Assembly: GCA_958295845.1 (NCBI GenBank)
Contig: OY282376.1
Coordinates: 4,229,022-4,293,021 of the forward strand
Direction of reading: 5' to 3'
Origin: Caldilineaceae bacterium
Lineage (GTDB): Bacteria > Chloroflexota > Anaerolineae > Caldilineales > Caldilineaceae
Length of the DNA: 64,000 bases
Position 1 is the first letter of the stretch, and the number at the start of each line of letters is the position of its first letter. The notes below the pieces were generated by a model that saw only the letters and a program-made list of their open reading frames with translations, had not been told where the DNA came from and did not search any database. Below are positions 34,396-42,296 of the stretch, one piece after another. The position numbers were made by a program, and so were the translations under genes.

Positions 34396-35477
34396 TAGGC
34401 GGCGCGAAGAAGCTGCGGGTAGGCTTCATCGGCGCCGGCGCCATCACCGACCTGCACTACCTCGGTTACAAGGACAACCCCAAAGCGGAACTGCACGCCA
34501 TCTGCGATGTTGACGAGGCGCAGTTGCAGCGGCGCGCCACCGAGTGGCAGATTGGAAAGACGTACACCGATTATCGGGACCTGCTCGCCGACCCCGATGT
34601 GGACGTGGTGGAGGTGATAACGCCTCACCATCTGCATGCGGAGATGGGCATCGCCGCGCTGGAAGCAGGCAAGCACGTTTCGGTACAGAAGCCGATGGCG
34701 ATCAGCGTTGCCGAGTGCGATGCCATGATCGAGGCTGCGGCACGCGCGGGCAAGCTGATGCGCGTGTTCGAAAACTTTCGCTTCTACCCGCCCCTGGTCA
34801 AGGCCAAGCAGCTTCTCGACGCGGGCGCGATAGGCGAGCCGCTCTCGATACGCATAAAATGCGTGCAGGGTACAACGGGGGAGGACTGGGAGATACCCTA
34901 CAGGCGCTGGGTTTGGCGCTTCGACCCGGCCCAGAGCGGCGGGGGCCGGGTGATCCTCGATTATGGATATCATCTTTTTTCGGTCGCGCAGTGGTTCATG
35001 GGCGAGCCAGAAAAGGTGTTTGCCTGGATCACGCACCGACCCATCCAACATGGTTGGATGCTTGACAGCCCGGCGGTCGTCATCTGGAAGTATAAGGATG
35101 CAGAGAAGTACGGCTCCTACGAAGCGGTAACCTCCGACGACATCCTGGTTCCTACGAAGTACGGCCGCCCTGAGGACGAGTGGGTCGAGTTGACCGGCTC
35201 GCGCGGCTTTATATGGGTAAACCGCTGCACGTCGATGTTGCTGGACAGGCCGGCGGTGGAGATGTACCGGGACGGCGAGACCACTGCGTTTCCGGAGGTG
35301 GATTCGGATTGGGGGGCCAGTTTCAGGGCCGGGGTGCATGACTTCGTGGACGCAGTTGCGGAAGGTCGGCAGTCAGAGTTGAGCGGGGAGGAAGGGAAGG
35401 CGATCCTCCGGTTCTGTCGTGCGGCGCAGCTGTCAGCGCAAGAGGGGCGCGAGGTCAGGCCTGAGGAGACGGCGTGA
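34392..35477 (+). CDS. Gfo/Idh/MocA family NAD(P)-dependent oxidoreductase
   Basis: A 361-residue predicted sugar dehydrogenase or ketoreductase. The Rossmann motif is VGFIGAGAITDLHYLG, and the catalytic-lysine motif is VQKPMAISVAECDAM. The substrate-domain segment GGGRVILDYGYHLFSVAQWF carries the family histidine. The GTG start overlaps the end of the ThDP enzyme gene by four bases, showing translational coupling. Together the two probably process a keto-sugar derived from the galactoside locus. The stop TGA runs directly into a CTGCAG-heptad element. Confidence 0.92.
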   Translation: MIGGAKKLRVGFIGAGAITDLHYLGYKDNPKAELHAICDVDEAQLQRRATEWQIGKTYTDYRDLLADPDVDVVEVITPHHLHAEMGIAALEAGKHVSVQKPMAISVAECDAMIEAAARAGKLMRVFENFRFYPPLVKAKQLLDAGAIGEPLSIRIKCVQGTTGEDWEIPYRRWVWRFDPAQSGGGRVILDYGYHLFSVAQWFMGEPEKVFAWITHRPIQHGWMLDSPAVVIWKYKDAEKYGSYEAVTSDDILVPTKYGRPEDEWVELTGSRGFIWVNRCTSMLLDRPAVEMYRDGETTAFPEVDSDWGASFRAGVHDFVDAVAEGRQSELSGEEGKAILRFCRAAQLSAQEGREVRPEETA

Positions 35478-35514
35478 CTGCAGTGGTCAGTGGTTAGTGG
35501 TCAGTGGTTAGTGG
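35478..35514. repeat. CTGCAG-heptad element immediately after a stop codon
   Basis: CTGCAGTGGTCAGTGGTTAG continues with TGGTCAGTGGTTAGTGG, alternating GTGGTCA and GTGGTTA. It starts at the first base after the TGA of the oxidoreductase gene, as at 32622. Confidence 0.88.
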
Positions 35515-35543
35515 ACGGTCGGGAGGTTGAGAGGGTCTTCACG

Positions 35544-36707
35544 ATGATTCGAGATAGGATTGGCTATGCGAAACAGAAGGCTACGTTGCTGGCTTTTTGT
35601 ATGCTGCTGGCCGCGCTGCTCGCCGGCTGCGAACAGCTTCCCGGTGATGTCTTAGTTACGCCTACTCCCATCCCTACGCCGGTACCAATCCCAAAAGCGG
35701 TCCATCGAATCGAACGCGGTGATATTGTCGACAGCGTGACGCTGCTGGGCTTGATTGATTCGCTGCAGCGGGTGAATCTTTCATTTCGCATCGGCGGCCG
35801 TCTGAACGGATTCCTTGTTGAACCGGGCGAGATGGTGGAGGCGGGACAGGTTCTGGCCGAACTGGATGTGGGCTTTTTGCCGCATGAGCTTGCCAAAGCA
35901 GAGAAACAGCTGGAGAACGCCCAGCTGCGGGTGCAGGCGGCACAGGGAGCCAAGGCGCTGGGCTTAGCAGAGGCGCAAGCGATCCTGGACAGGGAGAGGC
36001 TAGCGCTGGAGCAGGGGCGAAGCGGTTCAGACTCCGACATCGCGCGCATGGAGCTGGCAGTCGCGGGCGCGGAGACTAAACTGGCGCTGCTGGCGGACCA
36101 ACATGACAGGGAAATTACTCTTTACCAGGCGGAGGCTGAACTCAGAGCGATCGAAGTGACTCTGCTGCGGGACCGCATCGGGCAGGCACTGTTGCTGGCG
36201 CCTTTCGACGGGGTGGTGCGGTACACGGACTGGGAGACGGGGCAGCTGGTTCCGGAGTACACGCCGGTGATGGGGCTGGCGGCGCCTGACGCCCTTGAGA
36301 TCAGGAGCTCCGGTCCCAGCGAGGAGGCGTTGCCGAAGTTGCGAATTGGGCAGGCTGTGACGATCCGCTTGAGCGACTACCCGCAGCGTGAGGTCTCGGG
36401 CCAGCTTGTTCAGGTCTCAACGCCGAGCGGCGCCGATGAAGGGCTGCCGGTTCGAGTCGAATTCACAGCACCTGACTTGGCGTTGGATATCGGTGCCCTG
36501 GCCGACCTGGTCATCGTTGTGGAGCGAAAAGAGGACATACTGACCATTCCCAATGTTGCAATCCACAGCTACTTTAACAGGCGCTACGCGCTGGTCAAGG
36601 AGGGCGAGAGTACAGTCGAGGTCGACATTACCCTGGGCGTGACTGACGGTGAGCGCACTGAAGTGCTGTCCGGCCTGGAAGAAAATGAGCAAGTTTTCGA
36701 ACGTTAA
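35544..36707 (+). CDS. HlyD/RND-type membrane-fusion (adaptor) lipoprotein
   Basis: This periplasm-facing adaptor of an efflux system is 387 residues, with lipobox LLAGC (Cys29). A Pro/Thr-rich linker leads to the lipoyl-like half-motif LSFRIGGRLNGFLVEPGEMV. A helical hairpin follows (about 115-200), then the second half-motif LAPFDGVVRYTDWETGQLV and a beta-barrel and membrane-proximal domain. I chose the ATG at 35544 because it follows GAGAGGG; the frame remains open upstream only through the heptad repeat. No inner-membrane pump or MacB-like ATPase follows, so its partner is encoded elsewhere or missing. Such adaptors export drugs, lipids or peptides. Confidence 0.88.
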   Translation: MIRDRIGYAKQKATLLAFCMLLAALLAGCEQLPGDVLVTPTPIPTPVPIPKAVHRIERGDIVDSVTLLGLIDSLQRVNLSFRIGGRLNGFLVEPGEMVEAGQVLAELDVGFLPHELAKAEKQLENAQLRVQAAQGAKALGLAEAQAILDRERLALEQGRSGSDSDIARMELAVAGAETKLALLADQHDREITLYQAEAELRAIEVTLLRDRIGQALLLAPFDGVVRYTDWETGQLVPEYTPVMGLAAPDALEIRSSGPSEEALPKLRIGQAVTIRLSDYPQREVSGQLVQVSTPSGADEGLPVRVEFTAPDLALDIGALADLVIVVERKEDILTIPNVAIHSYFNRRYALVKEGESTVEVDITLGVTDGERTEVLSGLEENEQVFER

Positions 36708-37208
36708 CCTTCGCATAAAGCCGCTGAAAGTGCTGGACCGCCGCGGCAAGCCTACCTACAGTTTGACCAAACCTCAGTTCACATAGCCCCGGTTGCGCCA
36801 CCCGCGGCGTTGCGCGCTGCTTCAAAGGAGCCAGCGGGTTAGGCTAGAGCAAGAGACTGTTACAGAACAAACCAACCCTTTGCGTTCGACCGGAGATCGG
36901 AATGGTGCGATCACCGGTTGCCAACTCTACGGTGTGGACCGCTGACAAAACCCTGCGCGGCGAGAAACCAACGGTAGGGTGAAAAAATCCTCTTTGACAG
37001 GCCTCGCCAAAGAAACTATACTTCCAGAAAATCCTCTATATCTTTCGGACTTCTCGCAGAGTTTGCAGCAGAATATCGTTGGCATACTGACAGATTGATG
37101 CAGTTCAAGAATCAGTTTGTTTTGGTTGTTCCAAGTATCTTCAGGCGGACAGATCGAAATCAGTAGATCAGGCGTAGTTCCAACCAATCTGGGAAGGAGA
37201 ACCCTATC
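36708..37208. other. 501-bp intergenic region with strong promoter
   Basis: This region contains a near-consensus promoter 187 bases before the next gene. I see no gene, terminator hairpin or repeat in the first 285 bases. Residual GC-rich sequence there resembles neither flanking gene. Confidence 0.55.
36994..37022 (+). promoter_or_regulatory. Sigma70-type promoter for the third sugar importer
   Basis: TTGACA, a 17-base spacer and TATACT form an almost ideal promoter. The -10 ends 186 bases before the binding-protein ATG, the same leader length as at the 13.3-kb promoter. Confidence 0.8.
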
Positions 37209-38594
37209 ATGCGATCACAGATCAGTCGTCGACAGTTATTGCGGTTGCTGGGCGCGGGGACGGCAGGGGCAGCCCTGACCGCGTGCGTGCCGGCGGCCCC
37301 TGCGGGCGCGCCCGCTGACGAGGCCATGGCGGAGCCGGAAGGTTTCGACTGGCAGCGCTATGCTGGCACTGAACTGCGGTATGTCGGCGAGACACAGCCG
37401 CTGAGCGATCACGTGCTGTCGATTCTGCCCAAGTTTGAAGAGATGACCGGGATCAAGGTGAACACGGAGATTCTGCCGTGGGCCCAGATGGTGCAGAAGA
37501 TCCGGGTCGAACTGATGGCGGGCAATGAGGATATGGATGTCTACCAGTTGCCCGCAGGCGCCGAGGAACGAAATGTCTGGTTCGACGCAGGCTGGCTCAA
37601 TGACATCGGTCCGTGGGTAGACGACCCCAGCATGACCCATGAAGACTACGACCTGTGGGAAGACATGGGGCGCGACTATCTGATGAAAGGTTATGCCTCT
37701 CGAGGCAGCCTGGTCTCAGTGCCGATGCAGATGAGCGCGATGATCGGCTACTATCGCAAAGACCTGTTTGAGGAGTATGGCATCGACGGGCCGCCAACAA
37801 CGTTTGAAGAACTCGAAGCTGCCGCCCAAACGGTTCAGGAGATGAGCGGCGGGGATATTTTCGGCATCACGATGCGCGGCAAGCCGCCGGTGCCGACCTC
37901 TGTATTCAAAGGGTTCCTTGGTGGGATGGGGATCATGTGGGAGGACGATGAGGGCGTACCGCTGATGGATTCGGAGGAGGCAATCGCAGCCTTTGATTTT
38001 TACGGCCGCCTGCTGCGCCTGTACGGCCCGCCTGGGTCTCCCAACATCGACCATGTCGGCGCGGTGAACATCTTCAGCCAGGGCAAGGCCGGCATGATCA
38101 TCGACGATGCCGTCTTCCGCAAGGACTTCCAGGATCCGAGCAAGTCAGTTGTCGCCGGCAACATCGGTTACTTCCTGATGCCGGCCGGCCCCAACGGCCA
38201 GAGAGCATCGGCCGGCGGGTGGAGCATTACCGTCGGTGGCCTCTCGGAAAAGAAAGAGGCGAGCTGGTACCTGCTGCAGTTCATCTCCAACAAAGAGAGT
38301 ATGCTCAAGTACGTTCTCGACGGGGGCGCCGTCCCGCGCCGCTCACCTTATGAGACCGAAGCGTACAAGGCACAGGCCACTGAGGACGATCTGGCATACG
38401 TCCAGGTGCTGCTGGATTCACGTGCCATTGGCGACTTCTCGCCGCCTGCCCCGCCATCGATCATCAACCTGATGCGGGCGAGAGAGTCGATTGCGCAGGT
38501 GATCGTCACGTCAATTGAGGGCGGCGATGTGGCGGCTGCGGCTCAGAAGAGCCAGCAGGAGCTGCTGGAGATGCTGGAAGAGCAGGAGGAGTAG
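37209..38594 (+). CDS. Extracellular sugar-binding lipoprotein, family 1
   Basis: This binding protein of the third sugar importer is 461 residues. The Tat leader ISRRQLLRLL and lipobox ALTAC (Cys26) are clear. The SBP body shows MTGIKVNTEILPWAQMVQKI and GMIIDDAVFRKDF. The tail is Glu/Gln-rich (ELLEMLEEQEE). GGAAGGAG precedes the ATG. It shares the transcript with two permease genes, separated from them by a strong hairpin. The ligand is unknown; family members of this type bind oligosaccharides, polyols or glycerol phosphodiesters. Confidence 0.93.
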   Translation: MRSQISRRQLLRLLGAGTAGAALTACVPAAPAGAPADEAMAEPEGFDWQRYAGTELRYVGETQPLSDHVLSILPKFEEMTGIKVNTEILPWAQMVQKIRVELMAGNEDMDVYQLPAGAEERNVWFDAGWLNDIGPWVDDPSMTHEDYDLWEDMGRDYLMKGYASRGSLVSVPMQMSAMIGYYRKDLFEEYGIDGPPTTFEELEAAAQTVQEMSGGDIFGITMRGKPPVPTSVFKGFLGGMGIMWEDDEGVPLMDSEEAIAAFDFYGRLLRLYGPPGSPNIDHVGAVNIFSQGKAGMIIDDAVFRKDFQDPSKSVVAGNIGYFLMPAGPNGQRASAGGWSITVGGLSEKKEASWYLLQFISNKESMLKYVLDGGAVPRRSPYETEAYKAQATEDDLAYVQVLLDSRAIGDFSPPAPPSIINLMRARESIAQVIVTSIEGGDVAAAAQKSQQELLEMLEEQEE

Positions 38595-38614
38595 GAGGAG
38601 TAGGAAAGAATCCG

Positions 38615-38644
38615 GTGGCCGGCGGCAGGGGCGCCGCCGGCCAC
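38615..38644 (+). terminator. Strong intercistronic hairpin after binding-protein gene
   Basis: GTGGCCGGCGGC, a 6-base loop AGGGGC and GCCGCCGGCCAC form a perfect 12-bp, almost all-GC stem 20 bases past the stop. It is followed by TTTC, not a full U-run. It most likely stabilises the binding-protein mRNA and lowers permease expression. Confidence 0.8.
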
Positions 38645-38669
38645 TTTCAGATTGAAAGGCGAGTTGCCT

Positions 38670-39683
38670 ATGCAGCAGCAAGCAGGGCCGAATTCAGAGC
38701 AGACTGGGCAGGCTTCCGACAGTTCGCCTGAGCATCCTGTCGATAGCGGGGACGTCAGGCAAGAAGATCAGGAGCAGGGGTATGCCCCGCCTACGAGTCT
38801 GTTCGGGCGTGCTTTTGCGCTGATCGACCGCAACCTGGCATACGTACTGCCTGCGCCCGCGGCCATCGTAATCCTGCTATTGATGGGCTACCCCTTCTTT
38901 TATACGGTTTCGTTGAGTTTGCAGCGGGTCAATGTGACGATGACCCGCTTTACTTTTGTGGGCGCCGAAAACCTGTTGGAGGTCCTCACTGCAGACGCCA
39001 GGTTCCTGAGTGCGTTCTGGATTACGCTTTACTTCACGGTGGCCAGCCTCATGCTGGAATTGGTCCTGGCGATGATCATGGCGCTGGTGATGAACAGGAC
39101 ATTCCGGGGGCTGGGCGTTATCCGCACGCTGTTTCTTTTGCCGCTGGTGGCGACGCCGACGGCGACATCGGTGATCTGGTTGATCATGATGGAGCCTTCG
39201 ATCGGCATCCTCAACTATTTCCTGGAGGCAGTGGGGCTGCCGCGCAGTCTGTGGGTTGCCGGCGATACGTCGGTGGTGCCCAGCCTTGTGTGGATCAATG
39301 CGTGGCACGGGGTCCCGTTCGTGATGCTGATCCTGCTGGCGGGGCTGCGCTCGCTGCCGACGGAGCCGTTCGAGGCGGCGCGCATTGACGGGGCGAGCAA
39401 GCTGCAGGAGTTTTTCCAGATCACGCTGCCGCTGCTGAAAGGTGCGATCGTCGTCGCCATGCTCTTCAGAGCAATCGATACGCTGAAGGTATTCGATGCC
39501 ATCTGGATCATGACGGCCGGCGGCCCGGGCAGACGGAGCGAGACGCTGCATATTTACTCCTACCTGACGGCGTTCGAGTTTTATGATTTGGGTTATGGTT
39601 CGGCTGTCATCCTCGTTTTCATGGTGATCATCCTGGTCATCAGCGCGGTCCTAATCAGATTGCGGCAGCGGGCATGGCTCTGA
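38670..39683 (+). CDS. Sugar ABC transporter permease, MalF type
   Basis: The 337-residue membrane protein has a long hydrophilic N-terminus rich in Gln, Ser and Glu (about 50 residues) before the first helix, which contains APAAIVILLLMGYPF. The EAA-type loop is PFEAARIDGASKLQEFFQIT near residue 235. The ATG at 38670 follows AAAGGCGAG; a TTG 18 bases earlier is less likely. It is the first permease after the hairpin. Confidence 0.92.
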   Translation: MQQQAGPNSEQTGQASDSSPEHPVDSGDVRQEDQEQGYAPPTSLFGRAFALIDRNLAYVLPAPAAIVILLLMGYPFFYTVSLSLQRVNVTMTRFTFVGAENLLEVLTADARFLSAFWITLYFTVASLMLELVLAMIMALVMNRTFRGLGVIRTLFLLPLVATPTATSVIWLIMMEPSIGILNYFLEAVGLPRSLWVAGDTSVVPSLVWINAWHGVPFVMLILLAGLRSLPTEPFEAARIDGASKLQEFFQITLPLLKGAIVVAMLFRAIDTLKVFDAIWIMTAGGPGRRSETLHIYSYLTAFEFYDLGYGSAVILVFMVIILVISAVLIRLRQRAWL

Positions 39684-39708
39684 ACCACCAAGCTAACGAG
39701 CAGATCAC

Positions 39709-40557
39709 ATGAACAGACTTTCTCTCAGGCCACTGGGAATAAGAAAAACGAGGCGGATACAGGATTCTCTGTTCTGGATCATCCTGGCTATTTTTCTGGT
39801 CTTCTTTCTGTTTATCTTCTTCTGGATGTTCGTCTCCTCGTTCAAGCCTAATTTGCTGATTGTCAGTGACCCGCCGGTTTGGTTCTTCACTCCGACGCTA
39901 GACCACTATGGCGAGGTCTTTCGGCGCAATCCGTTTGCGAGGTACCTGTTCAACAGCCTGACGATCGCGGTAAGCTCCGTGGGGCTATCGCTCCTGGTGG
40001 GGCTGCCTGCTGCCTACAGCATCGCCAAGTTCAAGCAGGACGGGCTGGCTCTGGCGTTGCTGGTGGTGCGCATGCTGCCGGGGATCACATTTCTTGTCCC
40101 CCTCTTCATTGTTTACAAGCGGCTGGGGCTTTTGGACACGCACGCAGGAATCGTGATCACTCACATTCTGACGGTGTTGCCACTGATCATGTGGGTCATG
40201 ATCGGCTTCTTCGAGGACGTGCCAAGCGAGCTTCTGGACGCGGCGCTTATCGACGGTTGCTCGCAGCTGGGCACGATGATCCGCGTCATGATCCCGCTGA
40301 GCCTGCCCGGCATTACGGCGGTGGCGATCCTGAGTTTCATCTCCTCGTGGAACAACTTCATTTTTGTGCTGATTCTGGGCGGCTCGAAGACGATGACGCT
40401 GCCGCTGGCGGTATACAATTTCCTCACGTACGGCCAGGTGAATTGGGGCGCGCTGTGCGCGGCGGCTACGGTCGTGACGCTGCCGGTTCTGCTGCTGGCT
40501 CTGGTCGTACAGCGTTTCCTGGCGGGCGGGCTGACGATGGGCGCGATTAAGGGGTGA
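39709..40557 (+). CDS. Sugar ABC transporter permease, MalG type
   Basis: The 282-residue membrane protein starts with a basic cytoplasmic segment (RKTRRIQD) and a helix WIILAIFLVFFLFIFFWMF. The EAA loop is ELLDAALIDGCSQLGTMIRV near residue 172. The ending FLAGGLTMGAIKG is typical. It completes the third importer, again without an ATPase. Confidence 0.93.
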   Translation: MNRLSLRPLGIRKTRRIQDSLFWIILAIFLVFFLFIFFWMFVSSFKPNLLIVSDPPVWFFTPTLDHYGEVFRRNPFARYLFNSLTIAVSSVGLSLLVGLPAAYSIAKFKQDGLALALLVVRMLPGITFLVPLFIVYKRLGLLDTHAGIVITHILTVLPLIMWVMIGFFEDVPSELLDAALIDGCSQLGTMIRVMIPLSLPGITAVAILSFISSWNNFIFVLILGGSKTMTLPLAVYNFLTYGQVNWGALCAAATVVTLPVLLLALVVQRFLAGGLTMGAIKG

Positions 40558-40592
40558 TGCAGCGTTGACCGGGACCGGGTCAGGGGTAGTGA

Positions 40593-40718
40593 GGGCGAGC
40601 GCTGGGTTTACAGGCCGGGGTGGTCGGCGGCGTACGGAAACGTAACTCTACGCATTCAAGCTTCTATAAGAAGGACGCGGAACTCTACTCTTTCCGGGTG
40701 GCGGACGCCGACGGCTAG
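40593..40718 (+). pseudogene. Possible C-terminal coding remnant
   Basis: A 41-codon frame ends with a protein-like tail, HSSFYKKDAELYSFRVADAD, then Gly and TAG. It lacks a start with ribosome site and is closed upstream by TGA. It may be the end of a gene lost beside the permease. The family is not recognised. Confidence 0.25.
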
Positions 40719-40776
40719 GCGGAATGCGGTCATCCATCTCTGGCGAGGCCATATAGAGTTGCAGAACAGGAATCGT

Positions 40777-40800
40777 CAGGTTTGACGAGACAGGTTTGAC
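40777..40800. repeat. 10-bp direct repeat upstream of unknown gene
   Basis: AGGTTTGACG occurs twice with a 4-base spacer (AGAC). It lies about 75 bases before the start of the following gene and could be a regulator site. Confidence 0.55.
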
Positions 40801-40873
40801 GCGTCATCATACGCTCGTCAAAACACGTTGGAATTGCCCTCAGACGGCGAAGGCATTCAAGGAAACTGAGAAT

Positions 40874-41734
40874 ATGCCAGACCAAGCAAGAGCTATTCTG
40901 AACGCGGATCCAGCGCTAAGCCGATTTGATCCGCTGCCGCGCATTATCTACCACGACGACTTCAACCGCGGCCTGCGCGGCTGGGTCGAGTTGATCGGGA
41001 ACTACGAAGACAGTCTGGACAGTATGCTGCCCCAGTATGCGGATATGCGGCCTCCTATGTTGAGCAGCGGCACGCACTGGGACACGGGGACGCACGGCGC
41101 GATGCAGGGCACGTATTCGATGAAACTGGCGACGCGAGCCCGCGCGGGGGATATCAGCGTGTCGATCAAGCGGGTTACGTGGCGGCATAAGGGGCCGGTG
41201 AGGCTGGAGGCGTACTTCACTTTCAAGCCGGAGGCGAGCGCTTTGCAGCTTTCGGTGGACGACGTGCGGGCGGTTGGCGTGCTGTTCGACCTGCAGGATG
41301 AGGCTTACCGGTGGATGCCGCACTGGCGCTACCTCAACGCGCTGGAGGGCGAGCCGATGCGGAAGTGGCAGTTCAAACGCGAACGGGAACCTTTTCATGA
41401 TATTGGCGGCAGGGCTGAGACGGTCTCCCACTTTCATCTGGGGCCCAGCGGCTGGGAAGACGTGCCTGGCTCGGACCAGGCGCTGTGCTACAATGAGGTC
41501 GCCACCAAATTCAACTGGAATTACCTCCGTATGGACGTTGACCTGGCCGGCCGGCAGGTCACTCACTTGCAATGCAATGACCGTGTCCACGATCTGACCG
41601 ACGTGGGACCGATGATGATCCCAGCGATGCCCAATCTGGACTGTATGCTCAATGTCGCATTCTGGGTCGAAACGGATGTCGACAAGCGGGCCTTTTTGTA
41701 CGTTGATTCGGTCCTTCTCTCGGGAGAGTGGTAG
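40874..41734 (+). CDS. Uncharacterised protein, beta-sandwich-like
   Basis: The 286-residue soluble protein has no signal peptide. Its first 30 residues include RFDPLPRIIYHDDFNRGLRG, a pattern seen at the start of lectin- or laminin-like jelly-roll proteins (fall-in-beta-sandwich DDFNxGxxGW). Alternating polar/hydrophobic strands and many Trp, His and Asp residues run through the rest. The ATG at 40874 follows AAGGAA; an upstream ATG lacks a site. It directly precedes and overlaps the ribosome site of the next small gene, so the pair is co-translated. I do not recognise a named family with confidence; carbohydrate binding or lyase/epimerase activity is a guess from context. Confidence 0.75.
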   Translation: MPDQARAILNADPALSRFDPLPRIIYHDDFNRGLRGWVELIGNYEDSLDSMLPQYADMRPPMLSSGTHWDTGTHGAMQGTYSMKLATRARAGDISVSIKRVTWRHKGPVRLEAYFTFKPEASALQLSVDDVRAVGVLFDLQDEAYRWMPHWRYLNALEGEPMRKWQFKREREPFHDIGGRAETVSHFHLGPSGWEDVPGSDQALCYNEVATKFNWNYLRMDVDLAGRQVTHLQCNDRVHDLTDVGPMMIPAMPNLDCMLNVAFWVETDVDKRAFLYVDSVLLSGEW

Positions 41735-41736
41735 AG

Positions 41737-42069
41737 ATGCTGCGGGAGAATTACACAGCCATTGTAGAGCGGAGTGAGGCGCTGCGGGGCAGTTTTGCCA
41801 CGGAGCCGTACGAGTGCGGCTGGGCGGGCGAGGCCATCTTTTTCGTGCGGATACTGGAGCGGGTGGGGGACGTTGAAGGCGTAACATTACGAGTGCAGAT
41901 TTCGCCGGACGGGATTAGGTGGTGTGATGAGGGGACGAGTCTGGCTCTGGACGAGGCGGAAGTGGGCTTCTGTCGGGTCAGGCATTTTGGGAACTGGCTG
42001 CGATTGACAGGTAGGTTGCCGGAGGGGGCGAGGTTGAGGGCGATTATTGCGCTGAATTTGAAGGGGTAG
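41737..42069 (+). CDS. Small uncharacterised protein paired with the preceding gene
   Basis: A 110-residue soluble protein, mostly beta-strands by inspection (VTLRVQISPDGIRWCDEG, VRHFGNWLRLTGRLPEG). The ISPDGIRW-type turn resembles small beta-sandwich proteins. Its ATG lies two bases beyond the previous stop, with GGGAG inside the previous gene; an overlapping GTG nine bases earlier is possible. The tight pairing suggests that the two products form a complex or act in one step. Confidence 0.7.
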   Translation: MLRENYTAIVERSEALRGSFATEPYECGWAGEAIFFVRILERVGDVEGVTLRVQISPDGIRWCDEGTSLALDEAEVGFCRVRHFGNWLRLTGRLPEGARLRAIIALNLKG

Positions 42070-42136
42070 GGGAGTCCGGCGGTGTCGGGACAAAAGGTAA
42101 GAAGGTGCGACTCAGCGACCCGTACGGGTAGAGTGG

Positions 42137-42150
42137 AGAGTGATCACTCT
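42137..42150. promoter_or_regulatory. 14-bp perfect palindrome upstream of mcrB
   Basis: AGAGTGATCACTCT is self-complementary. It lies about 150 bases before the McrB gene in the only gap in front of the restriction operon, so it may bind a controller. It overlaps no recognisable promoter box. Confidence 0.45.
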
Positions 42151-42296
42151 TAGGGTCTATGGGAGTCAACGGGATGACGGGCCGCGATAGTCTGAACTGT
42201 GGTTATTGGATGTTCAAGATATTGTGTCTAAGTTATGTGTCCTGTCATGGTCGATAGAGTTGGTCCAACCTGATCAGTTTCAAGGAATGGCGAAAG

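Larger units (their letters stand above)
40558..40873. other. 316-bp intergenic region
   Basis: The first half carries a coding-like fragment described separately. The second half has an AGGTTTGACG direct repeat (AGGTTTGACG-agac-AGGTTTGACG at 40777-40800) shortly before the next gene. No strong promoter consensus was found. Confidence 0.5.

Noticed and set aside
36994..37208. Shared riboswitch-like leader between the two 186-base leaders
   Set aside because: Direct comparison shows no common sequence blocks, so only the length agrees.
42137..42150. Possible insertion-sequence end flanking the McrBC genes
   Set aside because: The palindrome has no partner on the right side of the operon, and no transposase or target duplication was seen.
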